Shown here piece after piece: positions 33,820 to 42,952 of a stretch of DNA of 64,000 bases (positions within the stretch are counted from its first letter, which is position 1; every line of letters begins with the position of its first letter). The notes under the pieces are model-generated. The model was not told where the DNA came from. It did not search any database and saw only the letters and a list, made by a program, of their open reading frames with translations. The stretch comes from Candidatus Skiveiella danica (GTDB lineage Bacteria > Pseudomonadota > Gammaproteobacteria > Burkholderiales > Burkholderiaceae_C): assembly GCA_016721925.1 (NCBI GenBank), contig JADKHE010000001.1:248001-312000 (forward strand), in the 5' to 3' direction. The position numbers and the translations under genes were made by a program.

Positions 33820-34200
33820 ATGATTGCTCGCCGCACCCATATTCAAACGATCTCGCTTTTCCTGCTGCTCTTGTGCGGCGTACCGACACAGGCCAATGAC
33901 AGGACCTGCACGCCCAACCGCGAAGGAACGATGGTTTGTCCCGAGCCCGATGCGTCCTGCAAGGCGGATCGAACGGGAGAGATCATCTGCTCCACCGCCG
34001 GTGGCGGGATCGAACTGAATCGCTACGGAGACCCGGTCTGTGGTCCTGGTTACTGTGCCAAAGACCTTCGCGGTGACATCTTCTGTTCCAACCAACTGCG
34101 CGGTGCAGCATCGGTGGACCGTTACGGCAACGCGGTCTGTGCTGGAGAGTGCGTGGCAGCCATGCCGCAACGTTGTGTCAAGCCCAAGCCGCAGCAATGA
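33820..34200 (+). CDS. Small exported Cys-rich protein with internal repeats
   Basis: A 126-residue protein. The ATG at 33820 is preferred: GGAGAG at 33808-33813 is six bases upstream, while the in-frame ATG at 33814 is directly abutted. A signal peptide is evident (QTISLFLLLLCGVPTQA). The mature part holds 12 Cys in a repeated pattern: GEIICS...NRYGDPVCGPGYC and GDIFCS...DRYGNAVCAGEC, a roughly 30-residue unit, preceded by a shorter version. Family not recognised by name; the pattern suggests a disulfide-rich extracytoplasmic protein. It is flanked by two REP-like direct repeats, the right one overlapping its stop codon, which hints at acquisition as a small unit. Confidence 0.75.
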   Translation: MIARRTHIQTISLFLLLLCGVPTQANDRTCTPNREGTMVCPEPDASCKADRTGEIICSTAGGGIELNRYGDPVCGPGYCAKDLRGDIFCSNQLRGAASVDRYGNAVCAGECVAAMPQRCVKPKPQQ

Positions 34201-34238
34201 GGCCAGGATTGGGGGACATCGGGGTCAGAGTCCAATTT
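34199..34238 (+). repeat. REP-like direct repeat, right copy
   Basis: GAGGCCAGG at 34199 (starting inside the TGA stop of the Cys-rich gene), then ATCGGGGTCAGAGTCCAATTT. It pairs with 33713-33763; the two bracket the Cys-rich gene. Confidence 0.75.
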
Positions 34239-34253
34239 CGCTAAAGGAACGCC

Positions 34254-34594
34254 ATGGCCAAGTACCTTATTTCGTTTCCAAGCGCTGCGATGGTGGTGCC
34301 CGACGCCGAATTGGAAGCGGTGGGCCGCGACGCACGCGCTGTGATCGATGAGGCCAAAGCCGCCGGTGTTTACGTCTACGCCGGTGGAATCGACGAAACC
34401 GTTGCGCCCGTGCTCGTCTCTGCTGACGGCACCGTTGTGATGGGCGGCTATCTTGGGCACCCGCGCTCAACGGCGGCTTCACCGTGTTGGAACTGCCTTC
34501 GCGCGACGAGGCCATCGCCTGGGCGGCGCGTATCGCCCGGGCGTGTCGGTGCGACCAGGAACTGCGCGTCTTCGGGTTCGACCCACAGTCCTGA
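34254..34594 (+). pseudogene. YCII-related (DGPF-type) protein gene with a frameshift
   Basis: The first frame starts MAKYLISFPSAAMVVPDAEL... and continues to VLVSADGTVVMGGYLGHPR, typical of small YCII-like proteins. From about 34466 the expected sequence continues in another frame, LNGGFTVLELPSRDEAIAWA then ARIARACRCDQELRVFGFDP, ending at 34594. In the first frame the sequence turns into unrelated Ser/Pro-rich residues. A one-base change between about 34450 and 34466 would restore a full-length protein of about 113 residues. It may be a real mutation or a sequencing error. The function of the family is poorly defined (possible stress or catabolic enzyme). Confidence 0.8.
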
Positions 34595-34644
34595 GGGCCA
34601 CACTGAAACGGCGGGGCCCGTGCGGCCTGATTCAGGTGTTAGCG

Positions 34645-34716
34645 CGCAGAAAGTTGATGAAATCTGCCATTTCCCATCGTGGAATGGTCATTTTCAGCTA
34701 TCAATTCGATAGAGCT
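34645..34716 (+). repeat. Dispersed AGCTAT repeat, copy 7
   Basis: AAGTTGATGAAATCTGCC at 34661, CCCATCG at 34673-34679, GGAATGGTCATTTTC at 34681-34695, then a hairpin AGCTATC-AATTC-GATAG-A-GCT. This is the best-preserved copy and shows the hairpin most clearly. It lies between the YCII remnant and the DUF1499 gene end. Confidence 0.88.
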
Positions 34717-35250
34717 ATCGGGCCGCTCCGGCAACACCAGGCAGCCCTGCGGGGCTCGCCATGAACGCGCTGCGGATGGCCTCCACCCGTGCCCGGTTCA
34801 CGCCGCGGTCGCCATGGCCGATGCGGCTGGCCGAGCGCACATGGATCACGCCGGCGGCCTCGTCCAGGCTGAACTCCACGTCGTCGGTGAAGCGCAGCAG
34901 GCGCGTGCGGGCCTGGGCGTAGAGGTAGCCGGGCCGTTCGGTGACGACGGTGGTGCGCTCCATGCCACGCAGGATGGTGGCCAACGTGCGCAGGGCGGCG
35001 GGGCCGTCGCCGCGGTAGCGCAGGGGCTCGATGCCGGCGCGGGCGGCCTGGGGATGGTCGGGCCACAGCGCGGCCTGGCTGGTGACGCTGTTGGGCGTGG
35101 CGGAGGGCGGCTTCAGGCGCCCGTTTTTCACACCCAGGTCGGTCGGGGGCGTGCCGCCCAAGGCGCCCAGCTGCCCGGCCGCGATTACCAGCGCGGGCAG
35201 CAGCAACAGCCCGGCCAGCAGCCGCAGCAGCCAGGCTCTCAGGCGGGGTT

Positions 35251-35254
<4 letters not shown>
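34715..35254 (-). CDS. DUF1499 family protein
   Basis: A 179-residue protein with a signal peptide or N-terminal anchor (RAWLLRLLAGLLLLPALVIAA). The mature part has LKPPSATPNSVTSQA, MERTTVVTERPGYLYAQART, FTDDVEFSLDEAAGVIHVRSASRIGHGDRGVNR and the closing RVEAIRS block, typical of DUF1499 (the xPNSVxS and SRxGxxDxGVNR motifs are hallmarks). The function is unknown. The start is a GTG at 35254 that overlaps the stop of the EVE gene (GTGA), so the two are translationally coupled. Confidence 0.85.
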
Positions 35255-35733
<479 letters not shown>

Positions 35734-35752
35734 GGTGGGGTCTCCCGTGAGC

Positions 35753-36463
35753 CTATCCGGCCAGGCCCACGAAGACGTTCTGCACGTCGTCGTGCGCGTC
35801 GATGGCGGCCAGGAAGCTTTCGACCTCTTCAAGCTGCTCGGCGCTCAGGTTGGCCGGGTCCACTGGGTTCTTCGGTTTGTAGCCGAGCTTGGCGCTCAGC
35901 ACCGTGAAGCCGTGGCCGGGCAGGGCGCGGCTGACGAGGTCCAGGTCGGTCGGCGCGGTGAGAAACAGGGTGGCGCCGTCGTCGGCGGGCTCCACGTCCT
36001 GCGCGCCGGCCTCGATGGCGGCGGTTTCGGCATCGACGCCCGGGGTGGCGGGTTCGGCCTCGATCATGCCGACGTGGTCAAAGTCCCACGCCACCGAGCC
36101 CGAGGCGCCGAGCTGGCCCTTGCGGAACAGCACGCGCATCTCGGGCGCGGTGCGTTTGACGTTGTCAGTAAGGCATTCCACCATCAGCGGCACCTGGTGC
36201 GGGGCAAAGCCTTCGTACATCACATGCTCGAAGTGCACCGTCTCACCCGTGAGGCCGGCACCCTTCTTGATGGCGCGCTCCAGCGTCTCCTTGGGCATGG
36301 AGACCTTGCGCGCCTGCTCCACCACCAGCCGAAGCCGCGAGTTGGACGCCGGGTCGGCCCCACCGCGCGCGGCCACCATGATGTCCTTGGCCAGGCGGCC
36401 GAAGAGTTTGCCCCGGGCATCCGCGGCTGCGGCCTTGCCTTTTGCTTTCCATTGCGCGCCCAT
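35753..36463 (-). CDS. YebC/PmpR family protein, divergent (YeeN-type) paralogue
   Basis: A 236-residue member of the YebC family. It starts MGAQWKAKGKAAAADARGK instead of the canonical MAGHSKW, and has KLFGRLAKDIMVAARGGADP, MPKETLERAIKKGAGLTGET, GFAPHQVPLMVECLTDN and PDVQNVFVGL-like DDVQNVFVGLAG. This resembles YeeN of E. coli. Canonical YebC (encoded at 42953) is implicated in transcriptional regulation and in relieving ribosome stalling; the role of the divergent form is less clear. It precedes the EVE and DUF1499 genes by short gaps. Confidence 0.92.
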   Translation of the reverse strand: MGAQWKAKGKAAAADARGKLFGRLAKDIMVAARGGADPASNSRLRLVVEQARKVSMPKETLERAIKKGAGLTGETVHFEHVMYEGFAPHQVPLMVECLTDNVKRTAPEMRVLFRKGQLGASGSVAWDFDHVGMIEAEPATPGVDAETAAIEAGAQDVEPADDGATLFLTAPTDLDLVSRALPGHGFTVLSAKLGYKPKNPVDPANLSAEQLEEVESFLAAIDAHDDVQNVFVGLAG

Positions 36464-36556
36464 GACGGAGGCTCCTTGAGTGGTTGATGCGCGCCTGCGG
36501 ACCGGCGCGAAGGCATCGATCGTAAACTGCCCGCTGCCTTGTCCCCCGGAAACCGC

Positions 36557-37051
36557 ATGACCGACCTTGTAGACTCCGAAGAAAAAACCACCGAGCCTCG
36601 CCTGTGGCGCGACAACGGCTGGACCGCCCGCGTGATCAAGAACGAGGACGACGATGGCTGGGCCGTGGCCATGACCGCGCACGGCCAGGCCGAGCCGGCC
36701 CTGGTGGGCCCGTGGACCATGGGGCGCGACAAGAAGAACCCCAAGCCGCTGGATGGCGCCGCCTTCAACACCCTGGTCAAGACGGCCCGGGAGTTCGTGC
36801 GCCGCGGCGAGCAGCAGCTGCACGCCACGCTGCACCAGCAGATCGAGCTGGCGCAGGATGACGGCCAGCGCCTGCGCGTGACGCTGGACATCGAGCCCGA
36901 TGACGAGCACCCCAGCGCCCTGCTGCGCGCCTGGGATGCGGCCGGCGCATTGCTGGCCGAGGCGCGCGTGGCGCCCTCGTTCAAGCTCAGCCGGGCCAGC
37001 GCCGCGGCCTGGGCCGAGTCCGGCTTCAGCGTGCAGGCCGTGCGCCGCTAG
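36557..37051 (+). CDS. Hypothetical protein
   Basis: A 164-residue soluble protein without signal peptide: MTDLVDSEEKTTEPRLWRDN, then GWTARVIKNEDDDGWAVAMT, VGPWTMGRDKKNPKPLDGAAF and LRVTLDIEPDDEHPSALLRA. Balanced, acidic-to-neutral composition and a compact fold are likely. I recall similar conserved proteins in burkholderiales but cannot name the family. It is divergent from the YebC paralogue by about 90 bp and convergent with the phnA-like gene. The start at 36557 is chosen because an upstream TTG at 36539 has no good ribosome-binding site. Confidence 0.75.
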   Translation: MTDLVDSEEKTTEPRLWRDNGWTARVIKNEDDDGWAVAMTAHGQAEPALVGPWTMGRDKKNPKPLDGAAFNTLVKTAREFVRRGEQQLHATLHQQIELAQDDGQRLRVTLDIEPDDEHPSALLRAWDAAGALLAEARVAPSFKLSRASAAAWAESGFSVQAVRR

Positions 37052-37079
37052 CGCCCGTGGGGGGTGGCGCCTCGGCCGT

Positions 37080-37418
37080 TCAGGCTTTCTTGACGAATTC
37101 CGACTTGAGCTGCATGGCGCCAAAGCCGTCGATCTTGCAGTCGATGTCGTGGTCGCCGTCGATCAGGCGGATGTTCTTGACCTTGGTGCCCACCTTCACC
37201 ACGGCCGAGGAGCCCTTGATCTTCAGGTCCTTGACCAGGGTGACCGCATCGCCATCCTGCAGGACATTGCCGTGCGCGTCTTTCCACACGCGGGCCTGCT
37301 GCGGCGCGGGGGCGGCCTCCGGGGCCCATTCATGGGCGCATTCGGGGCAGATCAGGAGGCCGCCGTCCTCGTAGGTGTATTCACAGTGGCATTGGGGGCA
37401 GGGGGGCAGCGTGGACAT
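37080..37418 (-). CDS. yjdM: PhnA/YjdM family zinc-ribbon protein
   Basis: A 112-residue protein. The N-terminus has a zinc ribbon CPQCHCEYTYEDGGLLICPEC (two CxxC; residues about 7-27), and the C-terminus has the PhnA domain: KDAHGNVLQDGDAVTLVKDL, KIKGSSAVVKVGTKVKNIRL and CKIDGFGAMQLKSEFVKKA. Once named for alkylphosphonate uptake, the family is not demonstrated to act on phosphonates, so a role there should not be assumed. Length and motifs match E. coli YjdM. Monocistronic, convergent with the hypothetical gene. Confidence 0.93.
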   Translation of the reverse strand: MSTLPPCPQCHCEYTYEDGGLLICPECAHEWAPEAAPAPQQARVWKDAHGNVLQDGDAVTLVKDLKIKGSSAVVKVGTKVKNIRLIDGDHDIDCKIDGFGAMQLKSEFVKKA

Positions 37419-37706
37419 GGGCGATGGTTCCGGTTCGGACGGGCCGGGGGATTGTCGGTCATCGCCGCCGCGGACGCTGTTCCAGGGCGCAGGCCCGGGT
37501 CTCGCCAGTGGTTTTGGGGCGTGGCCCAGGCCCTGGTGAACCGATGCTCACGATGGCCCTCCGGCTGAAATTGCGCATGGATCACCTCTCGACGATGCGG
37601 TGCCGAAATCCCAAGAGGTGCTTTGGTCCCCCGATAGGTGAATGTCCTACGCGTCCGGATGCGGGGGAGCCGTGACGGAATCGACCGCCGTTGCTAAGCT
37701 GCGGCC

Positions 37707-38423
37707 ATGCGCTTTTCCCGCCTGTTCCTGAACCGCCTGGAACGTCCGCCCGAGGTGGCCGAGACCGTGGTGGTGATCGATGTGCTGCGCTCGTTCACCA
37801 CCTCGGCGGTCGCGCTGGCGCAGGGGGCATTGGCGGTGTACCCGGTGCAGGATCCCGAATCCGGCAGGGCGGTGCGCGCTGCGCTGGAGCCGGCTGTTGC
37901 CGTGGGGGCGGTGGCGGGTGGTGCGCCGGTGCCGGGCTTTGACTTTGGCAATTCGCCTTCGGCCCTTGCACGCGCGGACCTGTCGGGCAAGAACGTCGTG
38001 CTCAGCACGGCCGCCGGGGTGCGGGGCCTTCATCTTTTTCGCGAGGCACCACGGCTTTTTGCGGCCAGCCTCGTCTGCGCCAGGGCCACCGCCGAGGCCA
38101 TTCGCGCAGGTGGAGGCGGGCACGTCTGTTTCGTCGTCACGGGTGAATGGGCGGATCGCGACGGCGACGAAGACGTGGCCTGCGCCGACTACCTGCAGGC
38201 CTTGCTCGGCGGCGACTCTCCGGGGCCGGAAGCCTTCGCGCAGCGGGTTCGGCAGTCCGACTTCGGTCAACGTTTTGCACTCGGCACCTGGCCTGATCTT
38301 CCGACGGCGGATCTGGACCTCGTGGCCCAGGCCGATCTGTTCGGCTTTGCGATGCCGGTGCACCGCGAGGCCGAAAGGCTGGTCATCCGCGCGCAAATCC
38401 CCAAGCCGCGGCCGGATCGCTGA
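37707..38423 (+). CDS. 2-phosphosulfolactate phosphatase (ComB-like)
   Basis: A 238-residue protein of the ComB family: MRFSRLFLNR at the start, VVVIDVLRSFTTSAVALAQG (conserved Asp and Arg-Ser), GFDFGNSPSALARADLSG, VVLSTAAGVRGL and DGDEDVACADYLQALL. In methanogens the enzyme forms sulfolactate in coenzyme M synthesis; in other bacteria the family may act on other small phosphate esters, and no coenzyme M genes are present here. A degraded relative lies at 556-1086. The gene is isolated from other sulfonate genes, and 288 bp upstream shows no gene. Confidence 0.88.
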   Translation: MRFSRLFLNRLERPPEVAETVVVIDVLRSFTTSAVALAQGALAVYPVQDPESGRAVRAALEPAVAVGAVAGGAPVPGFDFGNSPSALARADLSGKNVVLSTAAGVRGLHLFREAPRLFAASLVCARATAEAIRAGGGGHVCFVVTGEWADRDGDEDVACADYLQALLGGDSPGPEAFAQRVRQSDFGQRFALGTWPDLPTADLDLVAQADLFGFAMPVHREAERLVIRAQIPKPRPDR

Positions 38424-38450
38424 AGCCCAGATGGACGCGCCGTCGGGCCG

Positions 38451-39713
38451 TCAGCCTGTGGATGTCGGGCGCCCGGCCAGCTGCAGCCGGGTCGTCACCT
38501 TGGCCGTCTCGGCCAGCAGCTTGCCCTTGCGCCACACCTTCAGCCGGTTCGCCCGCAGACGGATGGCCTCGATAGGGTCCCTGGCCTGCAGCAGCACAAA
38601 GCTCGCGTCGTTGCCGGGCGCCAGGCCGTAGCCTGGCAGGTGCATCACCTTGCCGGCGTGGGTGGTGACGGCGCTGTAGCAGTCGTGCATGCCTTGCTGG
38701 CTGGTCATCTGCGCCACGTGCAGGCCCATGTGCGCCACCTCCAGCATGTCGCCGCTGCCCAGGCTGTACCAGGGGTCCATCACGCAGTCGTGGCCGAACG
38801 CCACGGTCACACCGGCGGCCAGGAGCTCGGGCACGCGCGTCATGCCGCGCCGCTTGGGGTAGCTGTCGTGCCGGCCCTGCAAGGTGATGTTGATGAGCGG
38901 GTTGGCCACGGCGCTCACGCCCGCTTCGGCGATCAGCGGGATGAGTTTGCTCACGTAGTAGTTGTCCATGCTGTGCATGGAGGTCAGGTGCGAGCCGGTC
39001 ACGCGGCCCTGCAGGCCCAGGCGTTGGGTCTCGAAGGCCAGGGTCTCGATGTGGCGCGAGAGCGGGTCGTCGCTCTCGTCGCAGTGCATGTCGACCAGCT
39101 TGCCCTGTTCGGCGGCCAGTTCGCAGAGCAGCCTGACGCTGGCAGCGCCTTCGCTCATGGTGCGCTCGAAGTGCGGGATGCCGCCCACTACGTCCACGCC
39201 CAGGGCCAGCGCGCGCTTGAGGTTGTCGACGCCGCCCTGGCTGCGCAGCACCCCATCCTGCGGGAAAGCGACCAGTTGCAGGTCGAGGTAGGGCGCCACG
39301 CGGCGCTTGACCTCCAGCAGCGCCTCCACGGGCAGCAGGCTGGGGTCGCTGGTGTCCACATGGCTGCGGATGGCCAGCAGGCCCTTGGCCACCGCCCAGT
39401 CGCAATAGGTCAAGGCACGCTCGATGAGGGCGTCGGCGGTCAGCAGAGGTTTGAGTTCGCCCCACAGCGCGATGCCTTCGAGCAGGGTGCCGCTTTGATT
39501 CACGCGCGGCAGGCCGTAGCTCAAGCAGGCGTCCATGTGGAAGTGCGGGTCGCAGAACGGCGGGCTCAGCAGCTGGCCGGCGGCGTCCACGGTCTCAAAG
39601 GCGGGGGCGCTCAGGCCTTCATCGACGGCCACGATGCGGCCGTCCTGCACGCCGACGCTCATGTTCGTGCGGCCGTCGGGCAGGCTGGCTCGGGTGATCA
39701 GCAGGTCGAGCAT
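38451..39713 (-). CDS. codA: Cytosine deaminase-like amidohydrolase
   Basis: A 420-residue metal-dependent amidohydrolase. Metal ligands: HFHMDACLSYGLPR (HxH, residues about 60-62), HCDESDDP (about 213) and the Asp in FGHDCVMDPWYSLG (about 313). RSHVDTSDPS and SHLTSMHSMDNYYVSKL match cytosine deaminase of the E. coli CodA type, which turns cytosine into uracil. Isocytosine or other pyrimidine rings are possible substrates, because the subgroup is broad. It sits 23 bp downstream of a nucleosidase-like gene and near upp, in a probable salvage operon with shared strand. Confidence 0.87.
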   Translation of the reverse strand: MLDLLITRASLPDGRTNMSVGVQDGRIVAVDEGLSAPAFETVDAAGQLLSPPFCDPHFHMDACLSYGLPRVNQSGTLLEGIALWGELKPLLTADALIERALTYCDWAVAKGLLAIRSHVDTSDPSLLPVEALLEVKRRVAPYLDLQLVAFPQDGVLRSQGGVDNLKRALALGVDVVGGIPHFERTMSEGAASVRLLCELAAEQGKLVDMHCDESDDPLSRHIETLAFETQRLGLQGRVTGSHLTSMHSMDNYYVSKLIPLIAEAGVSAVANPLINITLQGRHDSYPKRRGMTRVPELLAAGVTVAFGHDCVMDPWYSLGSGDMLEVAHMGLHVAQMTSQQGMHDCYSAVTTHAGKVMHLPGYGLAPGNDASFVLLQARDPIEAIRLRANRLKVWRKGKLLAETAKVTTRLQLAGRPTSTG

Positions 39714-39736
39714 GGGTGTCCCTTGCAGGGGTCGGC

Positions 39737-40678
39737 CTATTTCCAGGCGGCCAGGAAGGCCAGCAGCACCGTCGCCGAGTTGTCGGCGGCGATCTTGAAG
39801 AAAGTCTCCAGTTCGTTCTCGCCCGGGCCGCCGCCGGCCAGATCGCTCAGCGATCGGAAAGCGATATAGGGCACGCCATTGCTGTAGGCGACCTGGGCCG
39901 TGGCGGCCGTTTCCATGTCGAGCACGTTGGCTTCGAAGGTCTTGAAGGTGTAGTCGCGAAACGCGGCGTTGTCCACGAAGGCCGGGCCCGATACGCCGTT
40001 GCCGCCCACCACCACTTTCGGCTTGTGGCCGAGGCAATTGCGCGCGGCGTCGCAGTCGGCCAGCGCGGTGCCCTGGATGCTGCGCGCCAGATTCAGCAGG
40101 GTCGGGTCCACGTCAAACCAGAATTTCTTGTGTTCCTTCGGCTGCGCGGCCGAGCGCACTTCCACCGGGCGGGGGTGATTGGCGCCAAAGCGGGGCAGCT
40201 TCACGTCGTCCATCCAGACCGGAGGGGTGAAGGTGCCGGGCGCCGTCTCGCGGGCCACCAGCACCTCCAGGTACTGGCCCCAGCGCTGGGGCACGGTCAC
40301 GTCGCCGATGTGCAGCGCGGGATTCACGCCGCCGGCGATGCCGCTGTAGACGATGTGGGTGACCTTGAACCGGTCCAGCACCAGCTGGGTGTTCATCGCG
40401 GCATTGGTCATGCTGATGCCGCTGTGCAACAGCACCACGGGCTTGCCCTGCAACTGCCCCGTGGTGAAGGACACTCCGTTGACGCTGTGCCGCTGGGGCG
40501 TCTGCACACGCGCCAGCAGGAGGTTCATCTCCGCGGGGAAGGCCGAGATGATGGCGATGCGCGGCGTCTCGTCCAGCCAGGGCGCGGCCCAGGCGGCCGC
40601 CTGGAAAAGCGCCAGGCAGCAGGCGGCGGCCATGGCGCACATCGCTCGCGCCAGACGGTGCAGGATCCGTGGGGGCAT
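39737..40678 (-). CDS. Exported nucleoside phosphorylase/nucleosidase-like protein
   Basis: A 313-residue protein with a signal peptide (RAMCAMAAACCLALFQAAAWA). The mature chain is of the PNP/UDP phosphorylase superfamily: IAIISAFPAEMNLLL, YSGIAGGVNPALHIGDVTVP (ribose/nucleobase loop), LDMETAATAQVAYSNGVPY (the ME of the catalytic region) and AFRSLSDLAGG. Closest in style to methylthioadenosine/S-adenosylhomocysteine nucleosidases, but longer and exported to the periplasm. The substrate cannot be determined. With cytosine deaminase and upp on the same strand it suggests scavenging of nucleosides. Confidence 0.82.
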   Translation of the reverse strand: MPPRILHRLARAMCAMAAACCLALFQAAAWAAPWLDETPRIAIISAFPAEMNLLLARVQTPQRHSVNGVSFTTGQLQGKPVVLLHSGISMTNAAMNTQLVLDRFKVTHIVYSGIAGGVNPALHIGDVTVPQRWGQYLEVLVARETAPGTFTPPVWMDDVKLPRFGANHPRPVEVRSAAQPKEHKKFWFDVDPTLLNLARSIQGTALADCDAARNCLGHKPKVVVGGNGVSGPAFVDNAAFRDYTFKTFEANVLDMETAATAQVAYSNGVPYIAFRSLSDLAGGGPGENELETFFKIAADNSATVLLAFLAAWK

Positions 40679-40704
40679 AGTGGGCTTCCGGATAGCGGGC
40701 GGTA

Positions 40705-41334
<630 letters not shown>

Positions 41335-41350
41335 GGCTCGGTGCTCCTGA

Positions 41351-42880
41351 TCAACGTTTCTTGCCGCCGAAGAGGCTGCCCAGCACCCCGCGGATGATTT
41401 CGCGGCCGACGGTGGAGCCCATGGTGCGCACCGCCGACTTGGCCATGGACTGGGCCAGCCCGTCGTGCCGTCCGCCGCGCGGGCCGGTGGAGCCGAACAG
41501 CACGTCGTTCAAGCCGCCCAGCAGGCCGCCGCCTTCGCTGTCGGCCTTGCCGGCTGAGCCCGGCATTCCCTGTGCCGCGTTGTCAGGGGCCGCGGTGGTC
41601 GCGGCGGCCCGCGCGTTGAGCTTTTCATAGGCGGAATCGCGGTCCACGGCCTTCTCGTAGACACCGGCCACCAGCGATCCGGCGATCAGTTCCTGGCGCT
41701 GCGCCGGGGTGATCGGCCCGATCTGGCTGCCCGGCGGCAGCACATAGACGCGCTCGGTGATGCCGGGGCGCCCTTTGGTGTCCAGCAGGCTCACCAGGGC
41801 CTCGCCCACGGCCAGTTCGGTGATGGCGGTGGCGATGTCCAGGCCGGGCTTTTGCCGCATGGTTTCGGCTGTCGCCTTGACGGCCTTCTGGTCACGCGGC
41901 GTATAGGCGCGCAGGGCGTGCTGTACCCGGTTGCCCAGCTGCGCCAGCACGCTGTCCGGAATGTCCAGCGGGTTCTGCGTGACGAAATACACGCCCACGC
42001 CCTTGGAGCGCACCAGCCGCACCACCAGTTCGATGCGTTCGACCAGCGCCTTGGGCGCGTCAGTGAACAACAGGTGGGCCTCGTCGAAGAAAAACACCAG
42101 CTTGGGCTTCTCCGGGTCGCCGATCTCGGGCAACTGTTCGAACAGTTCGGACAGCATCCACAGCAGGAAGGTGGCATACAGGCGCGGCGAGTGCATGAGC
42201 TTGTCGGCGGCCAGGATGTTGATCACGCCATGGCCGTTGCTGTCGGTCTGCATGAAATCGCTGATGTTCAGCATCGGCTCGCCGAAGAACTTCTCGCCGC
42301 CCTGGGTTTCGATCTGCAACAGCCCGCGCTGGATCGCGCCGACGCTGGCGGCGCTCACGTTGCCATACTGGGTGGTGAAGTCGGAGGCGTTGTCGCCCAC
42401 GTACTGCAACATGGCGCGCAGGTCCTTCAGGTCGAGCAGCAGCAGGCCGTTGTCGTCGGCGATCTTGAAGACCAGATTCAGCACACCGGCCTGAGTCTCA
42501 TTGAGGTTCAGCATGCGGCCCAGCAGCAACGGGCCCATGTCGGAGACCGTTGCCCGCACCGGGTGGCCCTGCTCGCCAAACACATCCCACAAAGTGACGG
42601 GGCAGGCGATGGATTCGGGCGTATCCAGCGCGCGATCCTTGAGGATGGCGGCCATCTTTTCGCCGATGGCGCCGGCCTGGCTGATGCCGGTCAGGTCGCC
42701 CTTGACGTCGGCCATGAACACCGGCACGCCGATCTTCGAGAAATTCTCGGCCAGGGTCTGCAGGGTGACGGTTTTGCCCGTGCCGGTGGCCCCGGTGATC
42801 AGGCCGTGGCGGTTGGCCAGGGCGGGCAGCAGGTGGCATTCAGCGGAGGCGTTCTTGGCGATCAGCATCGGTTCGGCCAT
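41351..42880 (-). CDS. HerA-like helicase/ATPase (DUF853, YjgR-like)
   Basis: A 509-residue ATPase of the FtsK-HerA superfamily. Walker A is GLITGATGTGKTVTL (residues about 25-39); Walker B is KLVFFFDEAHLLFTD (about 273-287); ISDFMQTDSNGHGVINILAA and VYFVTQNPLDIPDSVLAQLGNRVQHALRAYTP are typical of DUF853/YjgR proteins. The C-terminal third is Ala/Gly-rich with GGLNDVLFGSTG and a basic tail. In archaea HerA is a DNA translocase working with NurA; bacterial YjgR-type proteins are little characterised, and no nuclease partner is adjacent. It is convergent with nothing and divergent from yebC, 72 bp away. Confidence 0.9.
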   Translation of the reverse strand: MAEPMLIAKNASAECHLLPALANRHGLITGATGTGKTVTLQTLAENFSKIGVPVFMADVKGDLTGISQAGAIGEKMAAILKDRALDTPESIACPVTLWDVFGEQGHPVRATVSDMGPLLLGRMLNLNETQAGVLNLVFKIADDNGLLLLDLKDLRAMLQYVGDNASDFTTQYGNVSAASVGAIQRGLLQIETQGGEKFFGEPMLNISDFMQTDSNGHGVINILAADKLMHSPRLYATFLLWMLSELFEQLPEIGDPEKPKLVFFFDEAHLLFTDAPKALVERIELVVRLVRSKGVGVYFVTQNPLDIPDSVLAQLGNRVQHALRAYTPRDQKAVKATAETMRQKPGLDIATAITELAVGEALVSLLDTKGRPGITERVYVLPPGSQIGPITPAQRQELIAGSLVAGVYEKAVDRDSAYEKLNARAAATTAAPDNAAQGMPGSAGKADSEGGGLLGGLNDVLFGSTGPRGGRHDGLAQSMAKSAVRTMGSTVGREIIRGVLGSLFGGKKR

Positions 42881-42952
42881 GGTGGGAGGGTTCCTGAGGG
42901 TGGAAAAGTAAAATCAGAGCCGACAGATTAAATCAATAGACAAGGATTTCCG

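Noticed and set aside
33713..34238. CRISPR or integron-like array
   Set aside because: Only two repeat units with a normal-size gene between; no short regular spacers, cas genes or integrase.
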